Positions 1 to 5,203 of a stretch of DNA of 20,197 bases are shown here, in pieces. Under the pieces are notes generated by a model. It did not search any database, was not told the origin of the DNA, and worked only from the letters and a program-made list of their open reading frames with translations. The stretch comes from a virus. Made by a program: the position numbers and the translations under genes. Position 1 is the first letter of the stretch. Each line of letters opens with the position of its first letter. The stretch is from IMG/VR virus record IMGVR_UViG_3300033143_000513, positions 1-20,197 of that record, one strand, 5' to 3'.

Positions 1-773
1 AACCATTTAACTTGTTCTACTTCAGTCATGTTACTGAAAGCTTCAGCTGTTAAGTGGTCTTTGACTTTATATTCAAGTAGTGACCAGTCAATCTTAGGCA
101 TGTATTGTTCTGACAACTTTCTCATTGTCTCGTCAGTAATACTGTGACGACAAGATACATCATCCATAACTTCCGCTACCTTCATAGCCATGCGTTTACG
201 TATAGTGACACGATGACTAGGATGAGCAGTAAGTCCTGCCATGATTCTGCGTACTTCATCACCAGATGCTTTAATAGCATCATTACAGACAGGCATGGAT
301 ATGAACCGTCTACTCTTTAAGTCTCTCTCAGCTCTGTCATGTAGTACTCTATCGTTAATGATAGTTAGTACAGAGGACTCGACAAGCCAGTTAAGTTCAT
401 CAAGGGTGATGACAGCTCTCTTAAAAGGTTTAGAGACATGAGCATCACGCTCTTCCCTGTTGGTAGGGTTCATATCATTTTGTTGCCACTGCTCGAAGGT
501 CTTGATAGTGAGCAAGTACGAGTCAGGACATTGCCAGTCCATGATTTGACATGTTTCATACAATACACCATTCATTAGTGCTTGTGCTCGTGTGCCTTTC
601 AACTTACAGAAGTCACCATGATAGGCTGTTTCTCTAAGGGCTTTAACAAAGTCATCATTAGGCATGTGCCTTAATACATTACCAACATGACGTTGCAGAC
701 CGTAGCCTGGCTTAGCCATTTCATGTGACATCACACGAAGGAATGCTATATAACTTCCGGTACTATCTAACAT
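1..773 (-). CDS. Unrecognised phage protein, 3' end outside the window
   Basis: An open frame starts at ATG 773 and runs to the window edge without a stop, giving 257 codons. The start is supported by an AGGAG site six bases upstream. I do not recognise a family. The visible protein begins MLDSTGSYIAFLRVMSHEMA, is mixed-charge and probably mostly helical, and has no signal peptide, membrane segment or clear catalytic motif. It lies 12 bases after the stop of the 104-aa gene and shares its operon. I considered an RNA polymerase N-terminal domain, because the phage polymerase in this window lacks one, but saw no matching motif. The gene call is solid; the function is unknown. Confidence 0.8.
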   Translation of the reverse strand, partial: MLDSTGSYIAFLRVMSHEMAKPGYGLQRHVGNVLRHMPNDDFVKALRETAYHGDFCKLKGTRAQALMNGVLYETCQIMDWQCPDSYLLTIKTFEQWQQNDMNPTNREERDAHVSKPFKRAVITLDELNWLVESSVLTIINDRVLHDRAERDLKSRRFISMPVCNDAIKASGDEVRRIMAGLTAHPSHRVTIRKRMAMKVAEVMDDVSCRHSITDETMRKLSEQYMPKIDWSLLEYKVKDHLTAEAFSNMTEVEQVKW

Positions 774-785
774 AGGATTCTCCTG

Positions 786-1100
786 TTACTTGTAGGCTAT
801 TGTCATTGAACCTGTTCTGCTACCTAAGTAGTCTTTAACCCAAGCGTAGGCACCACCAAGTACTTGAACGTCTTTACCGTCAATACATAGGTAGCAACAG
901 ATGCCACCTTGATGACCAGCACATTTTACTTCATGTTCAAGACTATCATTGTTACTAAGTAGTATGATGATGTCCTGTCTAGGTTGTACCGGACCGTCTA
1001 TGAAGCTTACTGTGACAGCACCACATAGTTCGATACCATGCTTTTCATTGCGGTAGTCCTGACTGGTTGGTGTTCTGGGTGTTACTATAACTTCTTTCAT
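786..1100 (-). CDS. Unrecognised 104-aa protein
   Basis: I start the gene at ATG 1100 because a GGAGA site sits about six bases upstream; an in-frame TTG 12 bases earlier lies before that site and is unlikely. The protein begins MKEVIVTPRTP. It is probably a small beta-rich soluble protein, with a Cys cluster (GGICCYLC) in the second half followed by a G/Y/W-rich tail. The cysteines could bind a metal, but there is no recognisable finger spacing. It lies between the 136-aa gene and the truncated gene at the left edge. Function unknown. Confidence 0.75.
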   Translation of the reverse strand: MKEVIVTPRTPTSQDYRNEKHGIELCGAVTVSFIDGPVQPRQDIIILLSNNDSLEHEVKCAGHQGGICCYLCIDGKDVQVLGGAYAWVKDYLGSRTGSMTIAYK

Positions 1101-1118
1101 TGGTTTCTCCAATTAATG

Positions 1119-1529
1119 TTATGCCCAGTATATGCCCCAGCCATTCTGCATAGCTAGGTTAATGAGCTTCTTAGTTTCTGTTATTCCATAATAGCAATTA
1201 TTAGTGGAGTGTAGCATACAACTAGCGCGAGCAAGAGGCAAATCTTCCAGTACACCACCGTAATCTTGAGTATCAAGTCCGAGTATCTCATTTAAGACAT
1301 ACCTCATGTTAGAGTTAGACATGTTGACGGTTGGTACGGTTGACTCAGTTTGGCACCAGCCCTTATCATGCGTGAAGAAGTGTCCTGACTGTGTATGTTC
1401 AGTGTCTGACATGTCCTCGAAGTAGTCACCCAGGTTAGGATACATTTCATCAAGACTTATGTCCACATCAGGGTAACGTGTTTTTAGCTCATTTTCATCA
1501 GAGCTCATTAGGTAGAAATTCATACTCAT
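1119..1529 (-). CDS. Conserved-type hypothetical protein, 136 aa
   Basis: The first ATG (1529) has a GGAGA site eight bases upstream, and it overlaps the stop of the 28-aa ORF as TAATG, which suggests translational coupling. The acidic N-terminal half contains DMSDTEHTQSGHFFTHDKGW. The middle reads VNMSNSNMRYVLNEILGLD and the C-terminus GWGIYWA. The 'NMSNSN...LG' stretch resembles small hypothetical proteins I have seen in phages and bacteria, but I cannot assign a family with certainty. There is no membrane segment. The gene is well supported; the role is unknown. Confidence 0.8.
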   Translation of the reverse strand: MSMNFYLMSSDENELKTRYPDVDISLDEMYPNLGDYFEDMSDTEHTQSGHFFTHDKGWCQTESTVPTVNMSNSNMRYVLNEILGLDTQDYGGVLEDLPLARASCMLHSTNNCYYGITETKKLINLAMQNGWGIYWA

Positions 1530-1615
1530 TAGTTTATCTCCAGCCTTACCTTATCCATACTAAATGTACAGATGTGGTTGTCGGCACGAATTATTACGTA
1601 GGCATTTTCAGCCAT
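1529..1615 (-). CDS. Possible 28-aa micro-gene between two overlapping genes
   Basis: The frame reads MAENAYVIIRADNHICTFSM and ends in KVRLEIN. It starts inside the last codons of the 85-aa gene (8-base overlap), and its stop overlaps the next ATG as TAATG. Without it there would be a 78-base hole in an otherwise gapless operon, and the frame fits the hole exactly at both ends. The Shine-Dalgarno match (AGGA about eight bases upstream) is modest. It may be a coupled leader that carries ribosomes to the 136-aa gene rather than a functional peptide. No family is recognised. Confidence 0.45.
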   Translation of the reverse strand: MAENAYVIIRADNHICTFSMDKVRLEIN

Positions 1616-1865
1616 GTATTTGTCCTGGCCTGTTCTTGTTTGTGATAGTAGCATCAGGTACTCCAGTGATAGTTACATGTTCAGCACGAGACTCGAACAA
1701 GTTAAGGGCGCACCAGACATGATGATGACTGGCTATGTTACCACAGAGTTTATCTTTAGGCATATCACCTTCATAACAACCTTCTGGTCCGTATGTTTGT
1801 ATCCAGCTAATCAAGTCAGCATCACTGATAGTGCCTTGGTGGATGGTAGACATTAAATGACTCAT
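1608..1865 (-). CDS. Unrecognised 85-aa Cys/His-containing protein
   Basis: The start at ATG 1865 overlaps the stop of the ClpX-finger gene as ATGA, so the two are probably co-translated. A GAGG site lies about ten bases upstream. The protein begins MSHLMSTIHQG and contains GPEGCYEGD, KLCGNIASHHHVWCAL and a basic C-terminus. Three cysteines and a triple His suggest possible metal binding, but the spacing fits no finger I know. The strict coupling suggests it may work with the ClpX-like domain; that is inference from context only. Confidence 0.7.
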   Translation of the reverse strand: MSHLMSTIHQGTISDADLISWIQTYGPEGCYEGDMPKDKLCGNIASHHHVWCALNLFESRAEHVTITGVPDATITNKNRPGQIHG

Positions 1866-2035
1866 GCTACCACATCCTCTGTAATCAACTTCTTACAGGT
1901 TATGATACACTTGTCACATATAAATTTGTTGGAGCCATTACTCATCAATTTCTTGACTTTGCTCTCAGGTGTTGAACAGAAAGAACACTTGTTTTCTACA
2001 GGTGCCTTCTTGTGGAACTGTATAATAGTACTCAT
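1862..2035 (-). CDS. Stand-alone ClpX-type zinc-binding domain protein, 57 aa
   Basis: The frame starts at ATG 2035 with a GGAGAG site five bases upstream. Residues 17-20 (CSFC) and 40-43 (CDKC) give C-x2-C-x19-C-x2-C. The linker reads STPESKVKKLMSNGSNKFI and the tail IITCKKLI. E. coli ClpX has CSFCGKSQHEVRKLI...YICDECVDLCNDII, so both the metal ligands and the flanking 'V(R/K)KL' and 'hydrophobic-I-C' pattern match. The AAA+ ATPase part is absent: the protein ends 14 residues after the last ligand. In ClpX this domain forms dimers and docks adaptors and some substrates. A free copy could compete for adaptors, mix into ClpX hexamers or bridge new substrates to ClpXP. Family membership is strong; the anti-ClpX or redirecting role is inference. 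Confidence 0.88.
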   Translation of the reverse strand: MSTIIQFHKKAPVENKCSFCSTPESKVKKLMSNGSNKFICDKCIITCKKLITEDVVA

Positions 2036-2467
2036 GGTTCTCTCCGGTTAATAAATGGGGTCAAGCTGGGAGTTGCACCCATAGCCTACCATCATTACCC
2101 AGATGGAAGAGGCTAACTTCTACCTTACCCAATGAACAGACGGCAAACCCTTGTGGGTCACTCGCTCAGTCATTCCAGCTTCGGCTCAGGTCCTCTCGAA
2201 AGCAAGGCTGGCTCTGCCGTTATGGTCAGATAGTACTCGACATAAATTGAACAGGGTTATGCTCCCTGATTAGTTACAGTTTATATAGCGCGATTACTAA
2301 CACTTGTCTAGTTAACTACAGCTCTGGATTTAGCATAACGAGTTAACGAACCACCGTACGGTTCAGTAGACAGCAGAGTAAGGATTTGAACCTCGTTACC
2401 CACCTTGCCTTCTCAGCTTGGGACTCTACCAAGAAAGCCCAACCTCATAACGAGGAAGGGCTCAGTC
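2036..2467 (-). other. Structured, apparently untranslated region (candidate ncRNA or leader)
   Basis: About 430 bases without a convincing gene, rich in inverted repeats. Read on the minus strand they are: 2455-2443 (CCTC/GAGG); 2364-2348 (GAACC/GGTTC around the palindrome ACCGTACGGT); 2318-2309 (TAGTTAACTA, a perfect palindrome); 2268-2252 (CAGGG/CCCTG, 7-base loop); and a multi-helix block 2220-2140. That block is closed by ACGGCA/TGCCGT and contains CCAGC/GCTGG and ACCC-ACAA-GGGT. Another hairpin, 2114-2071, pairs AGCCT/AGGCT and CCATC/GATGG. The sequence GGTTCAAATCC at 2392-2382 equals a tRNA T-arm consensus, but no full cloverleaf forms. A promoter candidate at 2282-2310 could drive it. 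It may be an independent RNA or the leader of the ClpX-finger gene. No Rfam family is recognised. Confidence 0.45.
2282..2310 (-). promoter_or_regulatory. Candidate sigma70-type promoter inside the structured region
   Basis: On the minus strand TAGACA (2310-2305) is followed by a 17-base spacer and TATATA (2287-2282). The -35 box is 5/6 and the -10 box 4/6 to consensus. The palindrome TAGTTAACTA (2309-2318) abuts and overlaps the -35 box, as an operator would. The predicted start near 2275 would transcribe the multi-helix block and then the ClpX-finger gene. The match is moderate and AT-rich chance hits are possible. Confidence 0.35.
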
Positions 2468-2578
2468 TTAGCTTAATGTAATAATTAGCAGTATGCCTAC
2501 TGGCACACCAAGCAGCATAAACCACTTAGTACACCAGCAGAACCTGTCCAGAATAGTAAACATCTGTTCAGAACTCAT
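2468..2578 (-). CDS. Possible 36-aa single-helix membrane protein
   Basis: The frame begins two bases after the stop of the 148-aa gene, which suggests re-initiation rather than a strong site of its own. It encodes an N-terminus MSSEQMFTILDRFCWCTKW and a hydrophobic segment FMLLGVPVGILLIITL of about 16 residues at the C-terminus. There is no cleavable signal pattern. Small one-helix proteins are common in phage early regions. No family is recognised, and a chance ORF cannot be excluded. Confidence 0.42.
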   Translation of the reverse strand: MSSEQMFTILDRFCWCTKWFMLLGVPVGILLIITLS

Positions 2579-2580
2579 AC

Positions 2581-3027
2581 TTAGAATGCAGGAATTTCTT
2601 CGCTTGCACCTGTATTAGCATGTTGTACTGTACCGCCTTCAGCAAGAGCAATAATCTCTTGGTTACGGTCATCAGCTAACCATGCTATGAACTCTTCGTG
2701 ACCTTCAACAACAGCTGGGTCAAACTCGCCAGCTAATGCTTTGTCACCGTAGAGGCCTTTAGAACAAATGGTGCCAACAGCTGAAGCAACATCAACATTA
2801 GTAAAGTAACCATGTTGTGTAAATACAGCTGACTTACCATTACCCTTGCGTGTCTGTACGCGGAAAGGTTTAGCAACGTCGAAACGATTTGGGTATACGT
2901 TCATACGGTTCTGTGCTTTAAGCTTTGTTGAGATTTGCTCAATCTGCTTAGGTGTCATTTCAACTTTAGCAACGTGCTCAGTGGCAGATGCTCGTGTCAT
3001 ACTTGATAAAGATGATAGTAATGTCAT
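2581..3027 (-). CDS. Unrecognised 148-aa phage protein
   Basis: ATG 3027 is preceded by GGAGA nine bases upstream. The protein begins MTLLSSLSSMTRASATEHVA, has a basic central part (NRFDVAKPFRVQTRKGNGK) and an acidic C-terminal half (LAGEFDPAVVEGHEEFIAWL) ending in EEIPAF. It is soluble and probably alpha/beta. The basic patch might contact nucleic acid, but no domain is recognised. It lies 35 bases downstream of the 161-aa gene. The gene is secure; the function is unknown. Confidence 0.85.
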   Translation of the reverse strand: MTLLSSLSSMTRASATEHVAKVEMTPKQIEQISTKLKAQNRMNVYPNRFDVAKPFRVQTRKGNGKSAVFTQHGYFTNVDVASAVGTICSKGLYGDKALAGEFDPAVVEGHEEFIAWLADDRNQEIIALAEGGTVQHANTGASEEIPAF

Positions 3028-3062
3028 AATAATTCTCCAATAGAATAAATAGTTATATATAG

Positions 3063-3548
3063 TTAGTGCTTACAAATGCAAGCAGTAGTTATTCCACGTT
3101 GTAAACAACTGTTCACGAACGCGTCTTGATATGTTACGAACTCACCATTAGCGTGATAGTAACAAGCTTGACCATACATGTCAGCCCAGAATATTTCCTG
3201 TGCCAACCCAGACAGTCCAGCATCTTGTAAGCTACGAATCTGAGCACGTATTACTTGGTACTCTTCTTCTAAGCTGTAGCCCAAACCTAAGTTCAGGTGT
3301 ATAACGTCATGCCAGAACCTTCCCAGCAAGTTAACAGTTGGTGAGTAAATAGTATGCTCACAACCATCGGTAGTTAACGGTATCCGTCTAACAAGAGCAA
3401 GCTCCGGTCTAAACTTCTCCGTAATAGCGCGGTCAGTCTCAATAAACCAAGACCAACCAGCTTGTTCCAAGAGTATGCTAGTGTTAATGATGAACTTAGT
3501 TAGCTCAGCAATAGCGTTGTCTCGGTGCTCATTCAGTATCTTCTGCAT
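3063..3548 (-). CDS. Unrecognised 161-aa protein with HDxxH motif
   Basis: ATG 3548 has a strong GGAGGA site eight bases upstream. Residues 78-84 read FWHDVIH (H80, D81, H84), followed by an acidic run SLEEEY (92-97) and FWADMYGQACYYH (120-132). The set of His, Asp and Glu residues could form a metal site, but I know no family with this order. There is no signal peptide or membrane segment. It lies between the tiny membrane genes and the 148-aa gene in a close operon. Function unknown. Confidence 0.85.
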   Translation of the reverse strand: MQKILNEHRDNAIAELTKFIINTSILLEQAGWSWFIETDRAITEKFRPELALVRRIPLTTDGCEHTIYSPTVNLLGRFWHDVIHLNLGLGYSLEEEYQVIRAQIRSLQDAGLSGLAQEIFWADMYGQACYYHANGEFVTYQDAFVNSCLQRGITTACICKH

Positions 3549-3571
3549 GAGATAGTCCTCCTAGATAGAAA

Positions 3572-3646
3572 TCATAGTAGTTGTAACAGCAACCACAGTA
3601 TAAGAAGACATGCCAAAGATAGTTCTTTGTCCAACTTAGTACTCAT
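3572..3646 (-). CDS. 24-aa hydrophobic peptide (one membrane helix)
   Basis: The sequence is MSTKLDKELSLA followed by CLLILWLLLQLL. It has a strong GGAGG site four bases before the ATG and overlaps the stop of the 78-aa gene as ATGA. The charged head and leucine-rich tail look like a small inserted membrane peptide. It could be a toxin-like, holin-modulating or host membrane-protein-binding peptide. The good ribosome site and exact ATGA overlap argue against chance, but the length is marginal. Confidence 0.5.
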   Translation of the reverse strand: MSTKLDKELSLACLLILWLLLQLL

Positions 3647-3879
3647 ACACCCTCCACAATGTCTTCAGGTACAGGAACAGAGTCTACATGTATTACACAT
3701 GCACACAGTTTAGACTTGGTAGTTGGTTCACGTACCACACCACTGTCTTCCATGCAGATGGCTAAACCAGCCAAGGCACCGAGAAACATAGTGATGATAA
3801 GTATTGCAAACCAACTACGGTCATTTGCGCCCTGATTATAACGCACAGGACTTACCAATGGTAATGTAATCACGCTCAC
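3643..3879 (-). CDS. 78-aa one-helix membrane protein
   Basis: The frame can only start at GTG (3879 or 3873), since the first ATG lies inside the membrane helix. It overlaps the end of the 48-aa gene by 44 bases, so it is probably translated by coupling; no clear ribosome site is seen. Residues 23-42 (WFAILIITMFLGALAGLAIC) form one transmembrane helix, with a short N-terminal tail and a C-terminal half rich in V, P and acidic residues. The family is not recognised. Holin and spanin were considered, but the adjacent genes do not support them. Confidence 0.6.
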   Translation of the reverse strand: MSVITLPLVSPVRYNQGANDRSWFAILIITMFLGALAGLAICMEDSGVVREPTTKSKLCACVIHVDSVPVPEDIVEGV

Positions 3880-3982
3880 TCATTGGTTCAAGTGCTCGTA
3901 CACCACATTGTTGTACATAGAAGGTGTAGGTTTTCTCTTTGTAGAGACAATCCACAGCCAGCATTTTGGTAGTTATTCTCAT
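3836..3982 (-). CDS. Unrecognised 48-aa protein
   Basis: ATG 3982 is preceded by GGAGA at good spacing. The frame reads MRITTKMLAVDCLYKEKTYT, continues FYVQQCGVRALEPMSERDYI and ends TIGKSCAL. It is a small soluble protein with three cysteines, and its 3' end overlaps the 78-aa gene in another frame. It starts 13 bases after the stop of the transglutaminase-like gene. Function unknown; the gene is supported by its ribosome site and by filling the gap. Confidence 0.65.
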   Translation of the reverse strand: MRITTKMLAVDCLYKEKTYTFYVQQCGVRALEPMSERDYITIGKSCAL

Positions 3983-3994
3983 GTTATTCTCCAG

Positions 3995-4462
3995 TTAGTT
4001 AATAGTAGCAGTAATTAATTCTTGCATAGCCGGTAGTTGGCTACGGTCAAATGTTTCGTTCCAAGTAAGTTTATTAGACAAGGCAGTAACCTCATCAATT
4101 GTGAAACTACCTTCAGCAGGTATTCCCCATTTGCTGTACATGTCCTCAGTTGAGTGTACACCTTCAGAGTCAAGGACAAGCCAGTTTCCATCAACAAAGA
4201 TTTCCACCCATACATGGGCAAACTGAATACCATTGTCCCACCATTCTTCTTTGTTGTTGCTGTCACACATGTTAGGTCGAATCTCGTCAATATTATTATC
4301 AGAGTCTGACCAAGCATTACAGCTGGTTATACGCATGACTGGGTAGGTGTCACGTAATTGTTTGGCTAACATGGAAGCAACACATGCACATCCACCATGA
4401 TTTACGAAGTTGAAGCGGTCACCCAGCTCTCTTAAATTGTTGTCTAAAGTTGTTAAGTTCAT
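3995..4462 (-). CDS. Transglutaminase/papain-like protein, 155 aa
   Basis: I start at ATG 4462, where GGAGA lies four to nine bases upstream; the in-frame GTG 12 bases earlier lies before that site. Near the N-terminus NHGGCACVASMLAKQL places Cys25 and Cys27 at the head of a helix. Then FAHVWVEIFVDGNWLVLDSE gives His83 and Asp98 on successive strands. This Cys / His-V-W-V / W-x-x-x-D order is typical of transglutaminase-like and related papain-fold enzymes. Such enzymes cut or cross-link amide bonds in protein or peptidoglycan. No signal peptide is present, so it probably acts in the cytoplasm. It is the first gene after the 741-base non-coding region. The fold is likely; the substrate is unknown. 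Confidence 0.75.
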   Translation of the reverse strand: MNLTTLDNNLRELGDRFNFVNHGGCACVASMLAKQLRDTYPVMRITSCNAWSDSDNNIDEIRPNMCDSNNKEEWWDNGIQFAHVWVEIFVDGNWLVLDSEGVHSTEDMYSKWGIPAEGSFTIDEVTALSNKLTWNETFDRSQLPAMQELITATIN

Positions 4463-4733
4463 GTGATTCTCCACAGGTTATTATTAGTTATTCACTAGGC
4501 TACCTAGCAAATCTTCACAGTTGAAACTGGACTACACAGTACCTCCAAATCAACAGGATAGCACTGAACATACAGCAAGATAGGTACAAGACCACAACCC
4601 TCAACAGGTCGTACACTCGTACCTAAACAGGGTTTTAATAAGCTACACAGGATAGACCTGAACTCACCAGATACCTACATGAAAGCGAAGCATAAAAGGT
4701 AGTTAACAATGTACTCACTAAGCACCACACAGC

Positions 4734-4909
4734 CTGTTAAGAATCTCGACAGACCTACTCAGTACTACCCGTCCTAGTAGTACTCACAATGTCTTGCCTG
4801 TCTGACAAGCCCACGCCCTCGACTAGAACTGTTAAGAATCTCGACAGTTAGATAGACCTGACCAGCTCTTGTCAAGTATTCCGACAAGCCTGTTAAGTAT
4901 CTCGACAGG
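4734..4909 (+). repeat. Cluster of four 17-bp imperfect palindromes
   Basis: On the plus strand the copies are CTGTTAAGAATCTCGACAG at 4734-4752 and again, identical, at 4829-4847; TTGTCAAGTATTCCGACAA at 4869-4887; and CTGTTAAGTATCTCGACAG at 4890-4908. The general form is TGTYRAGA-N-TCTYRACA, with some half-sites imperfect. The outer bases change together (C...G to T...A), keeping the dyad. Three related copies lie at 8153-8233. Dyad symmetry suggests a dimeric DNA-binding protein, though paired changes would also suit an RNA hairpin. Spacing between copies is 95, 40 and 21 bases. Confidence 0.8.
4761..4784. repeat. 8-bp perfect inverted repeat
   Basis: AGTACTAC (4761-4768) and GTAGTACT (4777-4784) are perfect inverted copies with an 8-base spacer. 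It sits between the first two 17-bp palindromes. There is no T-run on either side, so it is not an intrinsic terminator. It may be a protein site or an RNA hairpin. Confidence 0.55.
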
Positions 4910-5020
4910 TCTTATTAGCCTGTTTAGTGCCTGACCTGTCCCTTAAGCTAGTCTCCCTAGGTAGATATGTATAGTGCTTTGCAGGGTTTAGCCAGTATCT
5001 GGGTAGGTCTGTTTTGTTTT

Positions 5021-5075
5021 TGACTTACCTGAGCGTAGCGACTGCTGAGCTTGCGAAGCCTCTCATAGTAAGTCA
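5021..5075. repeat. Long hairpin with 8-bp closing stem
   Basis: TGACTTAC (5021-5028) pairs with GTAAGTCA (5068-5075), enclosing about 39 bases that contain GAGCGTAGCGAC and GAGCTTGCGAAGC, the second forming its own GCTT-GCG-AAGC hairpin. On the transcribed minus strand the stem is followed by A-rich sequence, not T-rich, so it does not look like an intrinsic terminator for the polymerase gene. It could be an RNA processing or stability element in the 3' end of that transcript. Confidence 0.5.
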
Positions 5076-5203
5076 TCAGAGTCAGAGTAGTATACATTTC
5101 CAGGGACGCTACAGACTTCCGGTATGCTTGTTTGGGATGCTATTGGACTTCGTCCTCTTTGGTTTAAGGCCCTCCTTAGCCTAGGATACCTCCCAAGTCC
5201 TAC

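Larger units (their letters stand above)
4463..5203. other. Long non-coding region with repeats and hairpins (control region or possible origin)
   Basis: No well-supported gene is seen in 741 bases between the RNA polymerase gene and the small-gene operon. It contains four 17-bp imperfect palindromes (4735-4908), an 8-bp inverted repeat (4761-4784) and a long hairpin (5021-5075). It also has CTATCCTGT twice on the minus strand in the 4510-4660 part. Two weak minus-strand ORFs exist: 5097-4957 (46 aa, basic, poor ribosome site) and 4616-4515 (33 aa, GTG start, hydrophobic). TTGACA at 4875-4870 on the minus strand lacks a good -10 box at proper spacing. Clustered repeats next to a polymerase gene would fit a replication origin or a regulatory hub. 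Confidence 0.55.

Noticed and set aside
1857-2051. 64-aa plus-strand reading frame
   Set aside because: It is the antisense of the ClpX-finger gene, which has a family match and a ribosome site.
2045-2130. tRNA gene on the minus strand (acceptor-like GGGTAAG with CTTGACC, T-arm-like GGGTGCAACTCCC)
   Set aside because: The arms nearly fit in total length, but the D-loop lacks GG, the anticodon loop is eight bases without T33, and the acceptor stem has a mismatch.
2375-2460. tRNA gene suggested by GGTTCAAATCC at 2392-2382
   Set aside because: No upstream segment pairs with the would-be 3' acceptor strand CTCTGCT, and no anticodon stem forms.
3643-3879. Rz/Rz1-type spanin pair with the 24-aa peptide
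   Set aside because: No lipobox in either frame, no periplasmic coiled coil, and no lysozyme or holin nearby.
4015-4317. 100-aa minus-strand reading frame
   Set aside because: It lies wholly inside the transglutaminase-like gene in another frame and has no ribosome site of its own.
4734-4909. LexA (SOS) boxes
   Set aside because: The CTGT and ACAG arms are present but separated by 11 bases, not the eight needed for a LexA site of this type.
4734-4909. CRISPR array
   Set aside because: Copies are only 17-19 bp, imperfect, and spaced 95, 40 and 21 bases apart.
5021-5075. Intrinsic terminator after the RNA polymerase gene
   Set aside because: The stem is followed by A-rich, not T-rich, sequence on the transcribed strand.
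4957-5097. 46-aa basic minus-strand ORF in the non-coding region
   Set aside because: Poor ribosome site, and it spans the long hairpin; kept only as a note.
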